Source: Saccharopolyspora kobensis
Lineage (GTDB): Bacteria; Actinomycetota; Actinomycetes; Mycobacteriales; Pseudonocardiaceae
NCBI RefSeq assembly: GCF_900108315.1
Contig: NZ_FNVB01000003.1
Location: 655,404 to 719,403 of the forward strand
Reading direction: 5' to 3'
DNA length: 64,000 bases
Under the pieces are notes generated by a model. It ran no database searches and was not told the origin of the DNA. It was given only the letters and a program-made list of their open reading frames with translations. The translations under genes were made by a program, and so were the position numbers. This document shows, piece after piece, positions 33,842 through 42,648 of the stretch (position 1 is the stretch's first letter; the number at the start of each line of letters is the position of its first letter).

Positions 33842-35212
33842 TCAGCCGGCCTGCACCGTCTCGCGCTGCTCGGTGAGCAGCCTTTCACGCGAGAGGCTCT
33901 GCCGGAAGTGCTTGCAGCCGCGCCACAGCAGCGCGATGGTCACCACCGAGGCGATCCCGTAGACGATGGACAGCGACGAGCCGACCATCTTCTCGTCCCC
34001 GAAGACCCGGTCGGTGACCAGCGCGACCAGCGTGGTGCCCAGCGCCAGGCCGATCAGGTTCGAGATCAGCAGGAACATCGCCGAGACCTGGGCACGCATC
34101 TGGTTCGGGCTGAGCACCTGCATGGCGGCGGTGGAGGCGGGCATCGGGAACGAGGCGAAGAACATCGCCACCGCCAGCAGCACCAGCGACGCCCACAGGT
34201 TCCCGACCTGCGTGAACGCGATGACCGGGACCGTCATGCCCACCGCGCCGATCACCCCGGCGCGCATCGCGGCGTCGGAGTGCCCGCGCTTGGCCAGCAG
34301 ATCGATCAGCCAGCCGCCGAAGAGCACCCCGCTGCCGTTGGCCACCAGCACCACGACACCCAGCAGGTAGCCGGCCTCGGTGGAGGTCAGGCCGAAGGCG
34401 CGGATGTAGAACGCCGGGGTCCAGGCCATCATGCCCAGCAGCACCAGGGCGTAGAGCGAGAAGCCCAGGTAGTGCATGGCGAAGGTCTTGCGGTGGCTCC
34501 ACAGGAAGCCGAACACGTTGCGCAGCGCGACCTTCTGCACTCCCCCGTCGGCGTCGTGCTTGAGGCCGCGGCGGCCCGGGTCGCGCACGGTCAGGAACAC
34601 CAGCAGCGCCAGCAGCAGACCGGGCAGCCCGACGATCAGGAACGTCAGCTGCCAGGCGCGCACCTCACCGGCCAGCGGCAGCACGACGGCGTCCACGGAG
34701 TTGAGCAGGTTGATGACGTAGCCGCCGATGATGAACGCGGCCGCCCCGCCGATGAACGAGCCCAGCGAGTAGATCCCGTAGGCCCGCCCGAGCTTGTTCT
34801 TCGGGAACATGTCGCTGAACATCGAGTACGCCGCGGGGGACAGCGCCGCCTCGCCGACGCCCACCCCGATCCGCGCCAGGAACATGTGCACGAATCCCTT
34901 GCTGAGTCCGGAGAGCGCGGTGGCCAGGCTCCAGAACGCGATGCCGATGGAGATGATCAGCGGCCGGGAGCGCTTGTCCGCGAGGATCGCGATCGGCAGC
35001 CCCATGAACGAGTACAGCAGGGAGAAGGCCAGCCCGTTGAGCAGGCTGAACTGGGTGTCGGTGAGGCCGAGGTCGCGCTTGATCGGCTCGATCATCAGCG
35101 ACAGGATCTGCCGGTCGACGAAGGAGAAGACGTAGGCGATCATGCAGACCGCCACCACGTACCACTGGTAGCGGTACGACTTCCGCGCTTCGGGGAGCAT
35201 TTCGTCGGTCAT
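33842..35212 (-). CDS. MFS transporter (spinster/ACS-like)
   Basis: A 456-aa, 12-helix MFS protein. It begins MTDEMLPEARKSYRYQWYVV and shows FSFVDRQILSLMIEPIKRDL in helix 1, as in the spinster-like and anion:cation symporter families that carry organic acids. Motif A is ADKRSRP. ATG 35212 has GAGGG upstream. It is first in the operon with two dehydrogenases. Three copies of one palindrome lie 255-517 bp upstream. Confidence 0.9.
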   Translation of the reverse strand: MTDEMLPEARKSYRYQWYVVAVCMIAYVFSFVDRQILSLMIEPIKRDLGLTDTQFSLLNGLAFSLLYSFMGLPIAILADKRSRPLIISIGIAFWSLATALSGLSKGFVHMFLARIGVGVGEAALSPAAYSMFSDMFPKNKLGRAYGIYSLGSFIGGAAAFIIGGYVINLLNSVDAVVLPLAGEVRAWQLTFLIVGLPGLLLALLVFLTVRDPGRRGLKHDADGGVQKVALRNVFGFLWSHRKTFAMHYLGFSLYALVLLGMMAWTPAFYIRAFGLTSTEAGYLLGVVVLVANGSGVLFGGWLIDLLAKRGHSDAAMRAGVIGAVGMTVPVIAFTQVGNLWASLVLLAVAMFFASFPMPASTAAMQVLSPNQMRAQVSAMFLLISNLIGLALGTTLVALVTDRVFGDEKMVGSSLSIVYGIASVVTIALLWRGCKHFRQSLSRERLLTEQRETVQAG

Positions 35213-35466
35213 CGGCAAGCGCCCTCTGCAGTTCGGTGATCTCGTCGGGCCCGCCGGGGATCGGCGAAGGACCGGGCCGCCGGTCGTCGGCGTGCCCGGT
35301 ACGCTAATTTCGCGTGACCGGGGCAACAACTGGGGGTTCCCCTCCCGGAACGCAGCGATTCCCCCACGCGGCTAAGGAAATCCCCTACGCGGCGTTGCGG
35401 CAGTGCAGCGTCCACGACCACCCCCGGGTCGTGAATCCGGCTACTTCGCGCGGGGGTGAACCTCTG

Positions 35467-35484
35467 CGATTTCACTTGAAATCG
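35467..35484. promoter_or_regulatory. Palindromic operator copy A
   Basis: CGATTTCACTTGAAATCG matches the perfect palindrome at 35729 except for one base (C for A). Confidence 0.65.
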
Positions 35485-35522
35485 GCTCGCCGCGGCACTG
35501 GAGGGTGTGTCGAGAACGGTGC

Positions 35523-35540
35523 CGATTTCAATTGAGATCG
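35523..35540. promoter_or_regulatory. Palindromic operator copy B
   Basis: CGATTTCAATTGAGATCG differs from the perfect copy by one base; it is 56 bp from copy A. Confidence 0.65.
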
Positions 35541-35728
35541 CTACACACCTCAAGCAACCACCCACCGCTTCGAACCGGACCCGGCCCCGTGCCTCGCCGC
35601 ACCGGATCTCGTGACGTTCGAGCCCGCGTCACCGCCGGATGGTTCGGTGGTGACGCCGGGGAGACCTGATCACCGGCCGTGGGGTGGCGCTGGGCCCGGG
35701 TTCAAAGCGGTTCACCCCGGGTGGGCGG

Positions 35729-35746
35729 CGATTTCAATTGAAATCG
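35729..35746. promoter_or_regulatory. Palindromic operator copy C (perfect)
   Basis: CGATTTCAATTGAAATCG is a perfect 18-bp palindrome, 206 bp from copy B. Its AT-rich symmetric centre suits a GntR- or IclR-type dimer. Confidence 0.68.
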
Positions 35747-35806
35747 GATTTCCCGCGTTATCGACGGCACGTGCGGTGCGGCGAAGCCAGTTTCAAATCG
35801 CGCTGG

Positions 35807-37216
35807 TCAGGAGCGCTCCCGGCCGGTCAGCGCTTCGGGGGCGAGCAGCGCGGTGAGCTGCTGCTCGGTGAGGGCGGTGCGTTCGCGCACCAGGTCGAGC
35901 GCCGGGCGGCCGTCGCGGTGCGCTTCCACCGCGATCGCGCACGCCGTCTCGTAGCCGAGCGCCGGGCTCAACGCCGTCACCAGCGCCGCCGAGCTCGCCA
36001 CGATCGCCGAGAGGTGCTCCCGGCGGGCCTCGATCCCCGCCACGCACTGCTCGGCCAGCACTCGCAGCCCGGCGGCGAGGTGGCCCATCCCGGCGCTGAG
36101 CACCCGGGCGATGACCGGTTCGAACGGGTTGAGCTGGAGCTGGCCGCCCTCGGCCGCGAGGGTCACCGTGACGTCGTTCCCGATGATGTCGAAGGCGATC
36201 TGGTTGACCACCTCCGGGATCACCGGGTTCACCTTGCCCGGCATGATCGACGATCCCGCCTGCCGCGCGGGCAGCGCGATCTCGCCGAAACCGGCCTGCG
36301 GTCCGGAGGACAGCAGGCGCAGGTCGTTGCAGATCTTCGAGACCTTGACCGCCGTCCGCTTCAGGACGCCGGACAGCTGCACGAAAACCCCGACGTCCTG
36401 GGTGGCCTCGACGAGGTCGGTGGCCGAGACGAGCGTGCCGATCCCGGTGATGTCGCGCAGCCGCGCCAGCGCGGCCTCCCGGTAGCCCGGGCGGGCGTTG
36501 AGGCCGGTGCCGATGGCCGTGCCGCCGAGGTTGAGCTCGTGCAGCAGCAGCCGGACCTCCGACAGCCGCAGCTCGTCCTCGCCGAGCGTCACCGCGAACG
36601 CGCCGAACTCCTGGCCGAGCGTCATCGGAACGGCGTCCTGGAGCTGGGTCCGCCCCATCTTAAGGACGTCGGCGAACTCCGCGGCCTTGGCCTCGAACGC
36701 GGCACGCAGGACCGACAGCGCGGCCAGCAGCTCGCCGAGGTGCGCGTCCAGGGCCAGCTTGACCGCCGTCGGGTAGACGTCGTTGGTGCTCTGCCCGAGG
36801 TTCACGTGGTCGAGCGGGTGCACCGTCGCGTAGTCGCCGCGCGGCCGGCCCAGGATCTCCAGGGCGCGGTTGGCGATCACCTCGTTGGCGTTCATGTTCG
36901 TCGAGGTGCCCGCCCCGCCCTGGACCAGGTCGACGACGAACTGGTCGTGCAGCCGTCCGGCCCGGATCTCCTCGCACGCCGCGACGATCGCCGAGCCGAT
37001 CCGCTCGGGCAGCGCCCCGACCTCGGTGTTCGCCGCCGCCGCGGCCTGCTTGACCGCGGCGAGCGCGACGACCAGGTGCGGCCGGGCGGCCAGGGTTTCG
37101 CCGCTGATCGGGAAGTTGACCAGGGCCCGCGCGGTGTGCACGCCGTAGTAGGCCTCGGCCGGCACGGCCGCGGTGCCGAGCATGTCGTGCTCGGTCCGCG
37201 CTTTCGGATCGGACAT
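35807..37216 (-). CDS. aspA: Aspartate ammonia-lyase/fumarase-superfamily lyase
   Basis: A 469-aa class II fumarase/aspartase. It starts with EHDMLGTAAVPAEAYYGVHT, typical of AspA. The catalytic serine lies in the signature loop GSSIMPGKVNP, and the GQSTNDVYPTA and TNMNANEV segments bind the substrate. Aspartase converts L-aspartate to fumarate and ammonia. ATG 37216 has GGGAG upstream. It follows an M20 amidohydrolase by 14 bp in one operon. A related N-substituted-aspartate lyase is possible given the neighbours. Confidence 0.92.
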   Translation of the reverse strand: MSDPKARTEHDMLGTAAVPAEAYYGVHTARALVNFPISGETLAARPHLVVALAAVKQAAAAANTEVGALPERIGSAIVAACEEIRAGRLHDQFVVDLVQGGAGTSTNMNANEVIANRALEILGRPRGDYATVHPLDHVNLGQSTNDVYPTAVKLALDAHLGELLAALSVLRAAFEAKAAEFADVLKMGRTQLQDAVPMTLGQEFGAFAVTLGEDELRLSEVRLLLHELNLGGTAIGTGLNARPGYREAALARLRDITGIGTLVSATDLVEATQDVGVFVQLSGVLKRTAVKVSKICNDLRLLSSGPQAGFGEIALPARQAGSSIMPGKVNPVIPEVVNQIAFDIIGNDVTVTLAAEGGQLQLNPFEPVIARVLSAGMGHLAAGLRVLAEQCVAGIEARREHLSAIVASSAALVTALSPALGYETACAIAVEAHRDGRPALDLVRERTALTEQQLTALLAPEALTGRERS

Positions 37217-37230
37217 GGAGATCTCCCGGG

Positions 37231-38364
37231 TCAGGAGCCGTCGCGGGCCCGGTCGACGCCGGTCCAGGCCAGCGCGACCGCACCGTCGAGCAGAGCGCGT
37301 TCGGCCTGCCGGCCGACGCAGTGCGCGGCGAACTCGCGCTGGTGGTTGGTGGCGGGCAGCGATCCGATCCCGATGTAGGGGTGGATGGCGGGCACCACCT
37401 GCGAGACGTTGCCCATGTCGGTCGACGCCCGGTTCATCCGGCCCGCCAGCCCGTCGGGGGCGAACTCGCGCCCGAGCCGCAGTGCGTTGGCCCGGTAGGC
37501 CGCGAGGGTGCGCTCGTCGGTGCGGAACTCGGCGTAGGGCTTGCTCTCCGCCTCGACCTCCAGCGAGGTTCCGGTCGCCAGCGCGCCCGCTTCGAAGCAG
37601 CGCATCACCTTCGGCTCGATCTCGGCCAGCTCGGCCAGGGTCTCCGCGCGCACGTACCACCGGCCCGACGAGGACTCCGGGATCGCGTTGGGCGCCGAAC
37701 CGGCGGAGGTGACGATGCCGTGCACCCGCGAACTCGGCGGGAGCTGCTGGCGCAGCAGGCCGATGGCGACCTGGGCGACGGTGAACGCGTCCGCGGCGTT
37801 CACGCCGTCCTCGGGGTAGGCCGCGGCGTGCGCGGAGCGGCCGGTGTAGGAGACCCGGGAGTGGCTGACCGCGAAGGGCCGCGCCTCGGCGACGTCGACC
37901 GGTGCCGGGTGGACCATCATGGCCAGGTCGACGTCGCGGAACGCGCCGCGGTCCAGCATCTCGATCTTGCCGCCGCCGCCCTCCTCGGCCGGTGTGCCGT
38001 AAACCTCGACGGTCAGGCCGAGATCGTCGGCGACCTCGGCGAGTCCGAGCGCGGCACCGACCGACGACGACGCGATCAGGTTGTGCCCGCAGGCGTGCCC
38101 GAGCCCGGGCAGCGCGTCGTACTCGGCGCACAGCGCGATCCGCAGCGGGCCCGAGCCGCAGCTGGCGAGGAACGCGGTCTCCAGGCCCAGGTAGGCCGGG
38201 GTCACGGTGAAGCCGCGGCGTTCGAGCAGCTGCGGAACCGTCGCGGCGGCGAAGTGCTCCTCCCAGGCGGTCTCCGGCCGGGCGTGCAGCGTCGTCGACA
38301 GCTCCACCAGGTCGTCGGCCGCCCGGTCCACCGCGGCGCGGACCGCGTCCTTCTCGCTCAGCAT
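37231..38364 (-). CDS. M20-family amidohydrolase/peptidase (AbgB-like)
   Basis: A 377-aa metallohydrolase. Metal ligands are in the LGHACGHNL segment (about 89-97), in the glutamates of PAEEGGGG (about 130-137), and in the histidine of MMVHPAP. Glutamate after the first metal site fits the catalytic base. The amidohydrolase subgroup splits N-acyl amino acids or p-aminobenzoyl-glutamate-like amides. ATG 38364 is 10 bp from the DUF1028 stop, and aspartase follows 14 bp later. Release of aspartate from an N-acyl form, followed by deamination, would fit. Confidence 0.9.
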   Translation of the reverse strand: MLSEKDAVRAAVDRAADDLVELSTTLHARPETAWEEHFAAATVPQLLERRGFTVTPAYLGLETAFLASCGSGPLRIALCAEYDALPGLGHACGHNLIASSSVGAALGLAEVADDLGLTVEVYGTPAEEGGGGKIEMLDRGAFRDVDLAMMVHPAPVDVAEARPFAVSHSRVSYTGRSAHAAAYPEDGVNAADAFTVAQVAIGLLRQQLPPSSRVHGIVTSAGSAPNAIPESSSGRWYVRAETLAELAEIEPKVMRCFEAGALATGTSLEVEAESKPYAEFRTDERTLAAYRANALRLGREFAPDGLAGRMNRASTDMGNVSQVVPAIHPYIGIGSLPATNHQREFAAHCVGRQAERALLDGAVALAWTGVDRARDGS

Positions 38365-38374
38365 GCGTTTCCTC

Positions 38375-39040
38375 CTACAGGTCGCCGGGGACGCCGTACG
38401 ACGGCGCGGCCGAGGGCTGCAGCCCGCGGCGGACGTAGTCGTCGCGCTGCGGCAGCCAGATCTCCAGTGCTTCGGCCAGGCGGTCGATCGGGTCCTCGGC
38501 CCAGTCGACGCGCAGATCGGTCACCGGCCACTCCACGTCGGCCACAACGGCGAGGCCCGCGGAGTGCACCGGTCCTTCCTCGCCGCCCGCTGCGACAGCC
38601 GCTTGCATCGCGGTGAGCAGGCGCTCTTCGAGCTCGCCCGTCGCGGATTCGAAGGCGGCGACCATGATCGCCGGGATTTCGGTGCTGCTGAGCAGGTTTC
38701 CCGCGGCCACCGAGTGCGCACCGACGGCGGCGCCGTGGGTGCCGAGGGTGTGCTCACCGCTGAACCACGCGGCCGGCCCGGTCGGCCCGACCGCGGACAG
38801 CTGGCGGTAGGCGAGATCGGTCGCGTCACCGCCGACTTCGCGCAGGGCGCGCGGAGCGTCGCCGTGGGCGGCCAGCCGGTCGAGGATGCGCCCGCCGAGG
38901 CGGGGATCGGTGATGTTCTGCGAGGCGGCGGCACCGACGTTCGGCCGCAGGTGCAGGCAGCGCGCGGCCACCGCGGGGCTCGATGAGCTGACGGCCATGC
39001 CGAAGCGGCCGTCCTGCCTGGCTGCGATGGAGAAGGTCAC
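38375..39040 (-). CDS. DUF1028-family protein
   Basis: A 221-aa DUF1028 protein starting MTFSIAARQDGRFGMAVSSSSPAVAARC, where the S..P..A and AVSS pattern matches the family's Ntn-hydrolase-like fold. The central NLLSSTEIPAIM and C-terminal VDW.EDP.D.L segments are conserved. Members are commonly found next to M20 hydrolases and RidA proteins, as here, but no reaction is established. GTG 39040. A 172-bp gap to RidA upstream holds a dispersed repeat. Confidence 0.9.
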   Translation of the reverse strand: MTFSIAARQDGRFGMAVSSSSPAVAARCLHLRPNVGAAASQNITDPRLGGRILDRLAAHGDAPRALREVGGDATDLAYRQLSAVGPTGPAAWFSGEHTLGTHGAAVGAHSVAAGNLLSSTEIPAIMVAAFESATGELEERLLTAMQAAVAAGGEEGPVHSAGLAVVADVEWPVTDLRVDWAEDPIDRLAEALEIWLPQRDDYVRRGLQPSAAPSYGVPGDL

Positions 39041-39052
39041 TGTCCCGCCTCT

Positions 39053-39156
39053 CCGCGATTGTCAGTGGTGGTTGCGTCCGGGATCGATCTCGCGTTTCGC
39101 GGTTTCTTGTGGCTGGGTCGCATCACGTTCCCTTGGGGTGCGGTTGAGCAGGACTC
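39053..39156 (+). repeat. Dispersed intergenic repeat, copy 1
   Basis: About 104 bp here align with 54556-54660 at roughly three quarters identity, from CCGCGATT through GTTTCTTGTGGCTGGGT to GAGCAGGACTC. Both copies lie in the same orientation in gaps between operon genes. It is not an insertion sequence; no terminal repeats or transposase are seen. Confidence 0.7.
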
Positions 39157-39212
39157 CGGTGGACACAAGGGGTGTCAACGGTTGGCCGGGACTCCGGTTG
39201 GCACGGAGGGTG

Positions 39213-39635
39213 TCATCGTTCGTCTTCCGGGATCACGGCGATGGCGTCGATCTCGCACAGCCACTCCGGGCGGGCCAGCGCGGAGACCACGACGCCGGTG
39301 GAGATCGGGTGCACGCCCCGGGTCCAGCGGCCGACGGTCCGGTAGACGGTCTCCCGGTAGCGCGGGTCGACCAGGTAGATGGTCAGCTTGACCAGGTGCT
39401 CCATCCGGCTGCCCGCCTCGCGCAGCAGCATGTCGATGTTGGCCATCGCCTGCTCGGCCTGGGCACCGACGTCGCCGATGCCGACCGACTCGCTGGTGTC
39501 GAGGTCCTGGCCGATCTGGCCCCGGACGTAGACCGTGTTGCCCGCGACCACGGCCTGGCACAGGTCGTTGTCGAGGTTCTGCTCGGGATAGGTGTCGCGG
39601 GTGTTGAACGGGCGGATGCGGGTGTGCGTCGGCAT
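39213..39635 (-). CDS. RidA-family deaminase
   Basis: A 140-aa YjgF/YER057c/UK114 protein that starts MPTHTRIRPFNTRDTYPEQN. RidA proteins hydrolyse reactive enamine/imine intermediates made by PLP enzymes and some oxidases. The conserved C-terminal arginine/glutamate pair appears as SALARPEWLCEIDAIAV. ATG 39635 overlaps the flavin monooxygenase stop by one base. A role clearing imines made by the flavoenzyme or opine dehydrogenase is a reasonable inference. Confidence 0.92.
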   Translation of the reverse strand: MPTHTRIRPFNTRDTYPEQNLDNDLCQAVVAGNTVYVRGQIGQDLDTSESVGIGDVGAQAEQAMANIDMLLREAGSRMEHLVKLTIYLVDPRYRETVYRTVGRWTRGVHPISTGVVVSALARPEWLCEIDAIAVIPEDER

Positions 39636-40909
39636 CAGGCGGCTCCGGTCGTCTCGGTCGGTTCGGTGCGGTAGGAGAGGTAGCTGCGCTGGATCGAGAT
39701 GTGCTCGGCCACGTACGCGGCGTCGTGCCAGACGCCCCAGATGAAACTCGACCCGCGCCGCGACAGCCACGGCAGGCCGAGGAAGTAGATCCCCGGTTCG
39801 GCGGACACGCCGCGGGTGTGCTGCGGCTTGCCGTCCTCGCCGAAGGCCTCGACCTGCAGCCAGTCGTAGTCGGGCCGGAAACCGGTCGCCCAGATGATCG
39901 AGGTGATCCCGGCGCCGGCGAGGTCGAGCTCGGTGATCGGGTCGGTCACGCACTCCGGGTCGGGGGCGAAGGTGCGGGCCTGCGGTTCCTCGGGCAGGTC
40001 GAGCCCGTTGCGCGCGATGTACTCGTCGGCCTCGTCGAGCATCTTCAGGTAGTTGGCATCGCCGTTGGCGATGTTCTGGCGCAGATCATCGGCGAAGCGG
40101 ATCCGCCCGTCGGCGAACGTGCGGGTCATGCCGAGGAGGGTGATGCCGTCGGCGGCGAGCGCCCGGAAGTCGACGGTGCGGCCGCCCTGCGCGCCGCTGA
40201 CGGCGATCGTGACGTGCTCCGCGCCGCGCGGCGGCGCTGCCGCGTCCCACTTGTTGAGCACGCCGAGCCACCAGCAGAAGTCGCGGCCCCGGTAGCGGCG
40301 CGGCGGCCGGTCGTGCGGACCGACCGACAGGTAGACCTGCCTGCCGGAGCGCCGCAGCTCGTCGGCGATCTGGACGCCCGACGACCCGGCGCCGACCACG
40401 AGCACCGCGCCTTCGGGCAGCTGCTGCGGGTTGCGGTAGGAGCTGGAGTGCAGCTGGGTCACGTCCGCGTCCTCGGGGACGACGGGCGGGATCACCGGGG
40501 TCTGGAACGGTCCGGTCGCGGCCACCACGTACCGGGCGTCGATCACGCCGTCCGAGGTCTCCGCGCGGAAGCCGGGGCGCCCGGCGTTCTTCCGCACGCT
40601 CCGGACGTCCACGCCGCAGCGGATCGGCGCGCCGATCTTCTCCGCGTAGGCGACGAAGTAGTCCGCGACCTGCTCCTTCGAGGCGAAGCCGTCGGGGTCG
40701 ACGTCGGCGAACTCCATGCCCGGGAAGCGGTCGTGCCAGGCCGGGCCGTTGGCGACCAGCGAGTCCCAGCGCCCGGTGCGCCAGCGCTCGGCGATGCGGT
40801 CGCGCTCCAGCACCAGGTGCGGGATGCCGCGTGCGCCGAGGTGCTCGCTCATGGCCACCCCGGCCTGTCCTGCGCCGACCACGAGGACCTCGGTCTCGTG
40901 CTGCGACAT
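39635..40909 (-). CDS. Flavin-containing monooxygenase (YUCCA/Group B-like)
   Basis: A 424-aa FAD/NADPH monooxygenase. The FAD motif is VVGAGQAGVAMSEHL (10-24) and the NADPH motif is VVGAGSSGVQIADEL (about 169-183). A degenerate Group B fingerprint (WHDRFPGMEF) and WATGFRPDY lie between and after. Such enzymes hydroxylate N- or S-atoms or oxidise carbonyls. ATG 40909 has GGAGG upstream. It is first of the five-gene operon with RidA, DUF1028, M20 hydrolase and aspartase. N-oxygenation of an amino-acid derivative would link these, but that is inference. Confidence 0.9.
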   Translation of the reverse strand: MSQHETEVLVVGAGQAGVAMSEHLGARGIPHLVLERDRIAERWRTGRWDSLVANGPAWHDRFPGMEFADVDPDGFASKEQVADYFVAYAEKIGAPIRCGVDVRSVRKNAGRPGFRAETSDGVIDARYVVAATGPFQTPVIPPVVPEDADVTQLHSSSYRNPQQLPEGAVLVVGAGSSGVQIADELRRSGRQVYLSVGPHDRPPRRYRGRDFCWWLGVLNKWDAAAPPRGAEHVTIAVSGAQGGRTVDFRALAADGITLLGMTRTFADGRIRFADDLRQNIANGDANYLKMLDEADEYIARNGLDLPEEPQARTFAPDPECVTDPITELDLAGAGITSIIWATGFRPDYDWLQVEAFGEDGKPQHTRGVSAEPGIYFLGLPWLSRRGSSFIWGVWHDAAYVAEHISIQRSYLSYRTEPTETTGAA

Positions 40910-41015
40910 GTGAACCTCCGTTCCACTGGTCCCGGCGTGCTCGCCCCGGCGGATCGCCGACGATCCGAGTCTGGGCGAACCCGCTGCAACTGACCAGAAC
41001 ATCTTTTTGAAGAAC

Positions 41016-41036
41016 TGCATCGAAATGGCAGATGCA
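41016..41036. promoter_or_regulatory. Inverted repeat upstream of the monooxygenase operon
   Basis: TGCATC (41016-41021) and GATGCA (41031-41036) are inverted around 9 bp, about 107 bp upstream of the monooxygenase start. It may be a regulator site for the leftward operon. Confidence 0.45.
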
Positions 41037-41044
41037 AGGGACCG

Positions 41045-41073
41045 CGCGGGCGCGCGGCAGGCGCGCGCCCGCG
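41045..41073 (-). terminator. Hairpin terminator of the MHS transporter gene
   Basis: CGCGGGCGCGCG (41045-41056) pairs exactly with 41062-41073 around a 5-nt loop, four bases past the transporter stop. Confidence 0.72.
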
Positions 41074-41077
41074 ATCG

Positions 41078-42463
41078 TCAGGAATCGCCCTTGGCCGCGA
41101 ACGTTCCGGCCGGCTGCTCCGCGGCGTCGATGTCCTGCGCCTGCAGCAGGCTGCTCCCGGCGGTCTCCCGCATGCTCAGCGCCGCGACGAGTCCGATCGC
41201 CGCGGCGACCATGAGGTAGGGCCCGGGGACCAGCAGGCTGCCGGTGGCCGAGATCAGCACGGTCATCAGGAACGGCACGGTGCCGGCGAAGAGCGCGGCG
41301 GTGATGTTGTAGGCGATGGACAACCCGCTCTGCCGCGTGCGGGTCGGGAAGATCTCCGCGGCCCACACGGCGTAGCTGCCGAGGATCGCCGAGAGGATCA
41401 CCGCCAGCACGAGCCCGGCGACGACGGTGCCGAGCATCCCCGTCTGCATCAGCAGGTAGGCGGGCGTGGCCACGACCAGCAGCGCGGCGGCGGCGCCGAC
41501 TAGGACGGGCTTGCGGCCGATCCGGTCGGACATGCGGCCGAACACCGGCACCAGCACGAGGCCGAGCAGGGAGATGAAGGTCGACAGCAGCGCGGCGCTC
41601 TCGGCGGAGTGGCCCAGGTGGTCGGTCTGGTAGGTCACCAGGTAGGTCAGCACCGCGTAGAAGGGCACGTGCATCAGCGTCATGAGCCCGGCGGCCTGCA
41701 GCAGCTGCCGCCAGTTGACGCGGAAGAGCTCCTTGACCGGGCTGCGCGACACCGAGTCCGTCGCCTCCAGCACCCGGTACTCCGGGGTGTCCTCGATCTT
41801 CGTGCGGATGACGTAGCCGATCACGCCCATCGGCGCGGCGATCAGGAACGGGATCCGCCAGCCCCAGTCGGTGATCTGCTCCGGGGTCAGCGACACCGAC
41901 AGCAGGTAGAAGGCGAACGATCCGGACAGGAAGCCGAGCAGCGAGCCGACTTCCAGCCAGCTGACGCCGAAACCGCGCCGAGCGCGCGGCGAGTACTCGG
42001 CCAGGAAGCTGGCGGCGCTGCCGAACTCGCCGCCCGCCGCGAACCCCTGCACCAGCCGGATCGCGACGAGCAGGACAGGCGCGGCCATCCCGATCGTCCC
42101 GTACCCGGGCAGCAGGCCGATCGCGAGCGTGGCCAGCGACATCACGATGATGACGATGGACAGCGTCCGGCGGCGGCCGATGCGGTCGCCGAGCGGCCCG
42201 AACACCAGCGCGCCGAGCGGGCGGATGGCGAAGGACACCGCGAACACGGCGAACACCGACAGCACGCCGGCGACCTCGTTCTCGGCGGGGAAGAACACCG
42301 TCGCGATGGTGGTGGCGAGGTAGGCGTAGACGGCCCAGTCGAACCAGTGGACGAAAACGCCGATCGCGCCGGCGGCGACGCTGCGGCGCAGCGTCGCGGG
42401 ATCGGCCTGGACGGCCGCGTCGAGCGCGGCATCGGCGGCGGAACGTGGTGCGGGTCCGGACAC
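41078..42463 (-). CDS. MFS transporter, metabolite:H+ symporter (MHS) family
   Basis: A 461-aa MFS protein of the MHS type (ShiA/ProP/KgtP group). Markers are FVHWFDWAVYAYLATTI in helix 1, GPLGDRIGRRRTL after helix 2, RLVQGFAAGGEFGSAASFLAE in helix 4, and SDRIGRKPVL in the second half. It imports organic acids or amino-acid-like compounds with protons. GTG 42463. It lies between a LysR gene and the flavin-monooxygenase operon, all leftward, and has its own terminator. Confidence 0.92.
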   Translation of the reverse strand: MSGPAPRSAADAALDAAVQADPATLRRSVAAGAIGVFVHWFDWAVYAYLATTIATVFFPAENEVAGVLSVFAVFAVSFAIRPLGALVFGPLGDRIGRRRTLSIVIIVMSLATLAIGLLPGYGTIGMAAPVLLVAIRLVQGFAAGGEFGSAASFLAEYSPRARRGFGVSWLEVGSLLGFLSGSFAFYLLSVSLTPEQITDWGWRIPFLIAAPMGVIGYVIRTKIEDTPEYRVLEATDSVSRSPVKELFRVNWRQLLQAAGLMTLMHVPFYAVLTYLVTYQTDHLGHSAESAALLSTFISLLGLVLVPVFGRMSDRIGRKPVLVGAAAALLVVATPAYLLMQTGMLGTVVAGLVLAVILSAILGSYAVWAAEIFPTRTRQSGLSIAYNITAALFAGTVPFLMTVLISATGSLLVPGPYLMVAAAIGLVAALSMRETAGSSLLQAQDIDAAEQPAGTFAAKGDS

Positions 42464-42648
42464 GGGGCCTCCAGCGGTCGTCGCGGGGACGGCGGCAGAC
42501 AGCGCCCTGCGCCCCTGCCGTGAACAGCACCGATGTCCTCGGCGTGTTGGGAGGGGACGCTATGACCTCAGCAGAGATCACTCAAACAGAGATAACAGGT
42601 CCAAGGCATCACCAAATCCGATGCAACCCGGGAAGCGCGGTTCGCGCC

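Larger units (their letters stand above)
35213..35806. other. Regulatory intergenic region with three palindromes
   Basis: A 594-bp gap between the start of the leftward MFS operon and the end of the aspartase operon. It holds three near-identical 18-bp palindromes and a half-site TTTCAAATCG (35791-35800). Open frames here (e.g. 35209-35565 on the minus strand) have no ribosome site or protein-like content. The unusual length suggests a long leader or an upstream activator region. Confidence 0.6.

Noticed and set aside
35209..35565. 118-codon minus-strand frame over the palindrome region
   Set aside because: It is intergenic and includes operator palindromes; no ribosome site or protein-like composition.
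39053..39212. Insertion sequence between DUF1028 and RidA genes
   Set aside because: The segment is only about 105 bp, with no transposase, terminal inverted repeats or target duplication.
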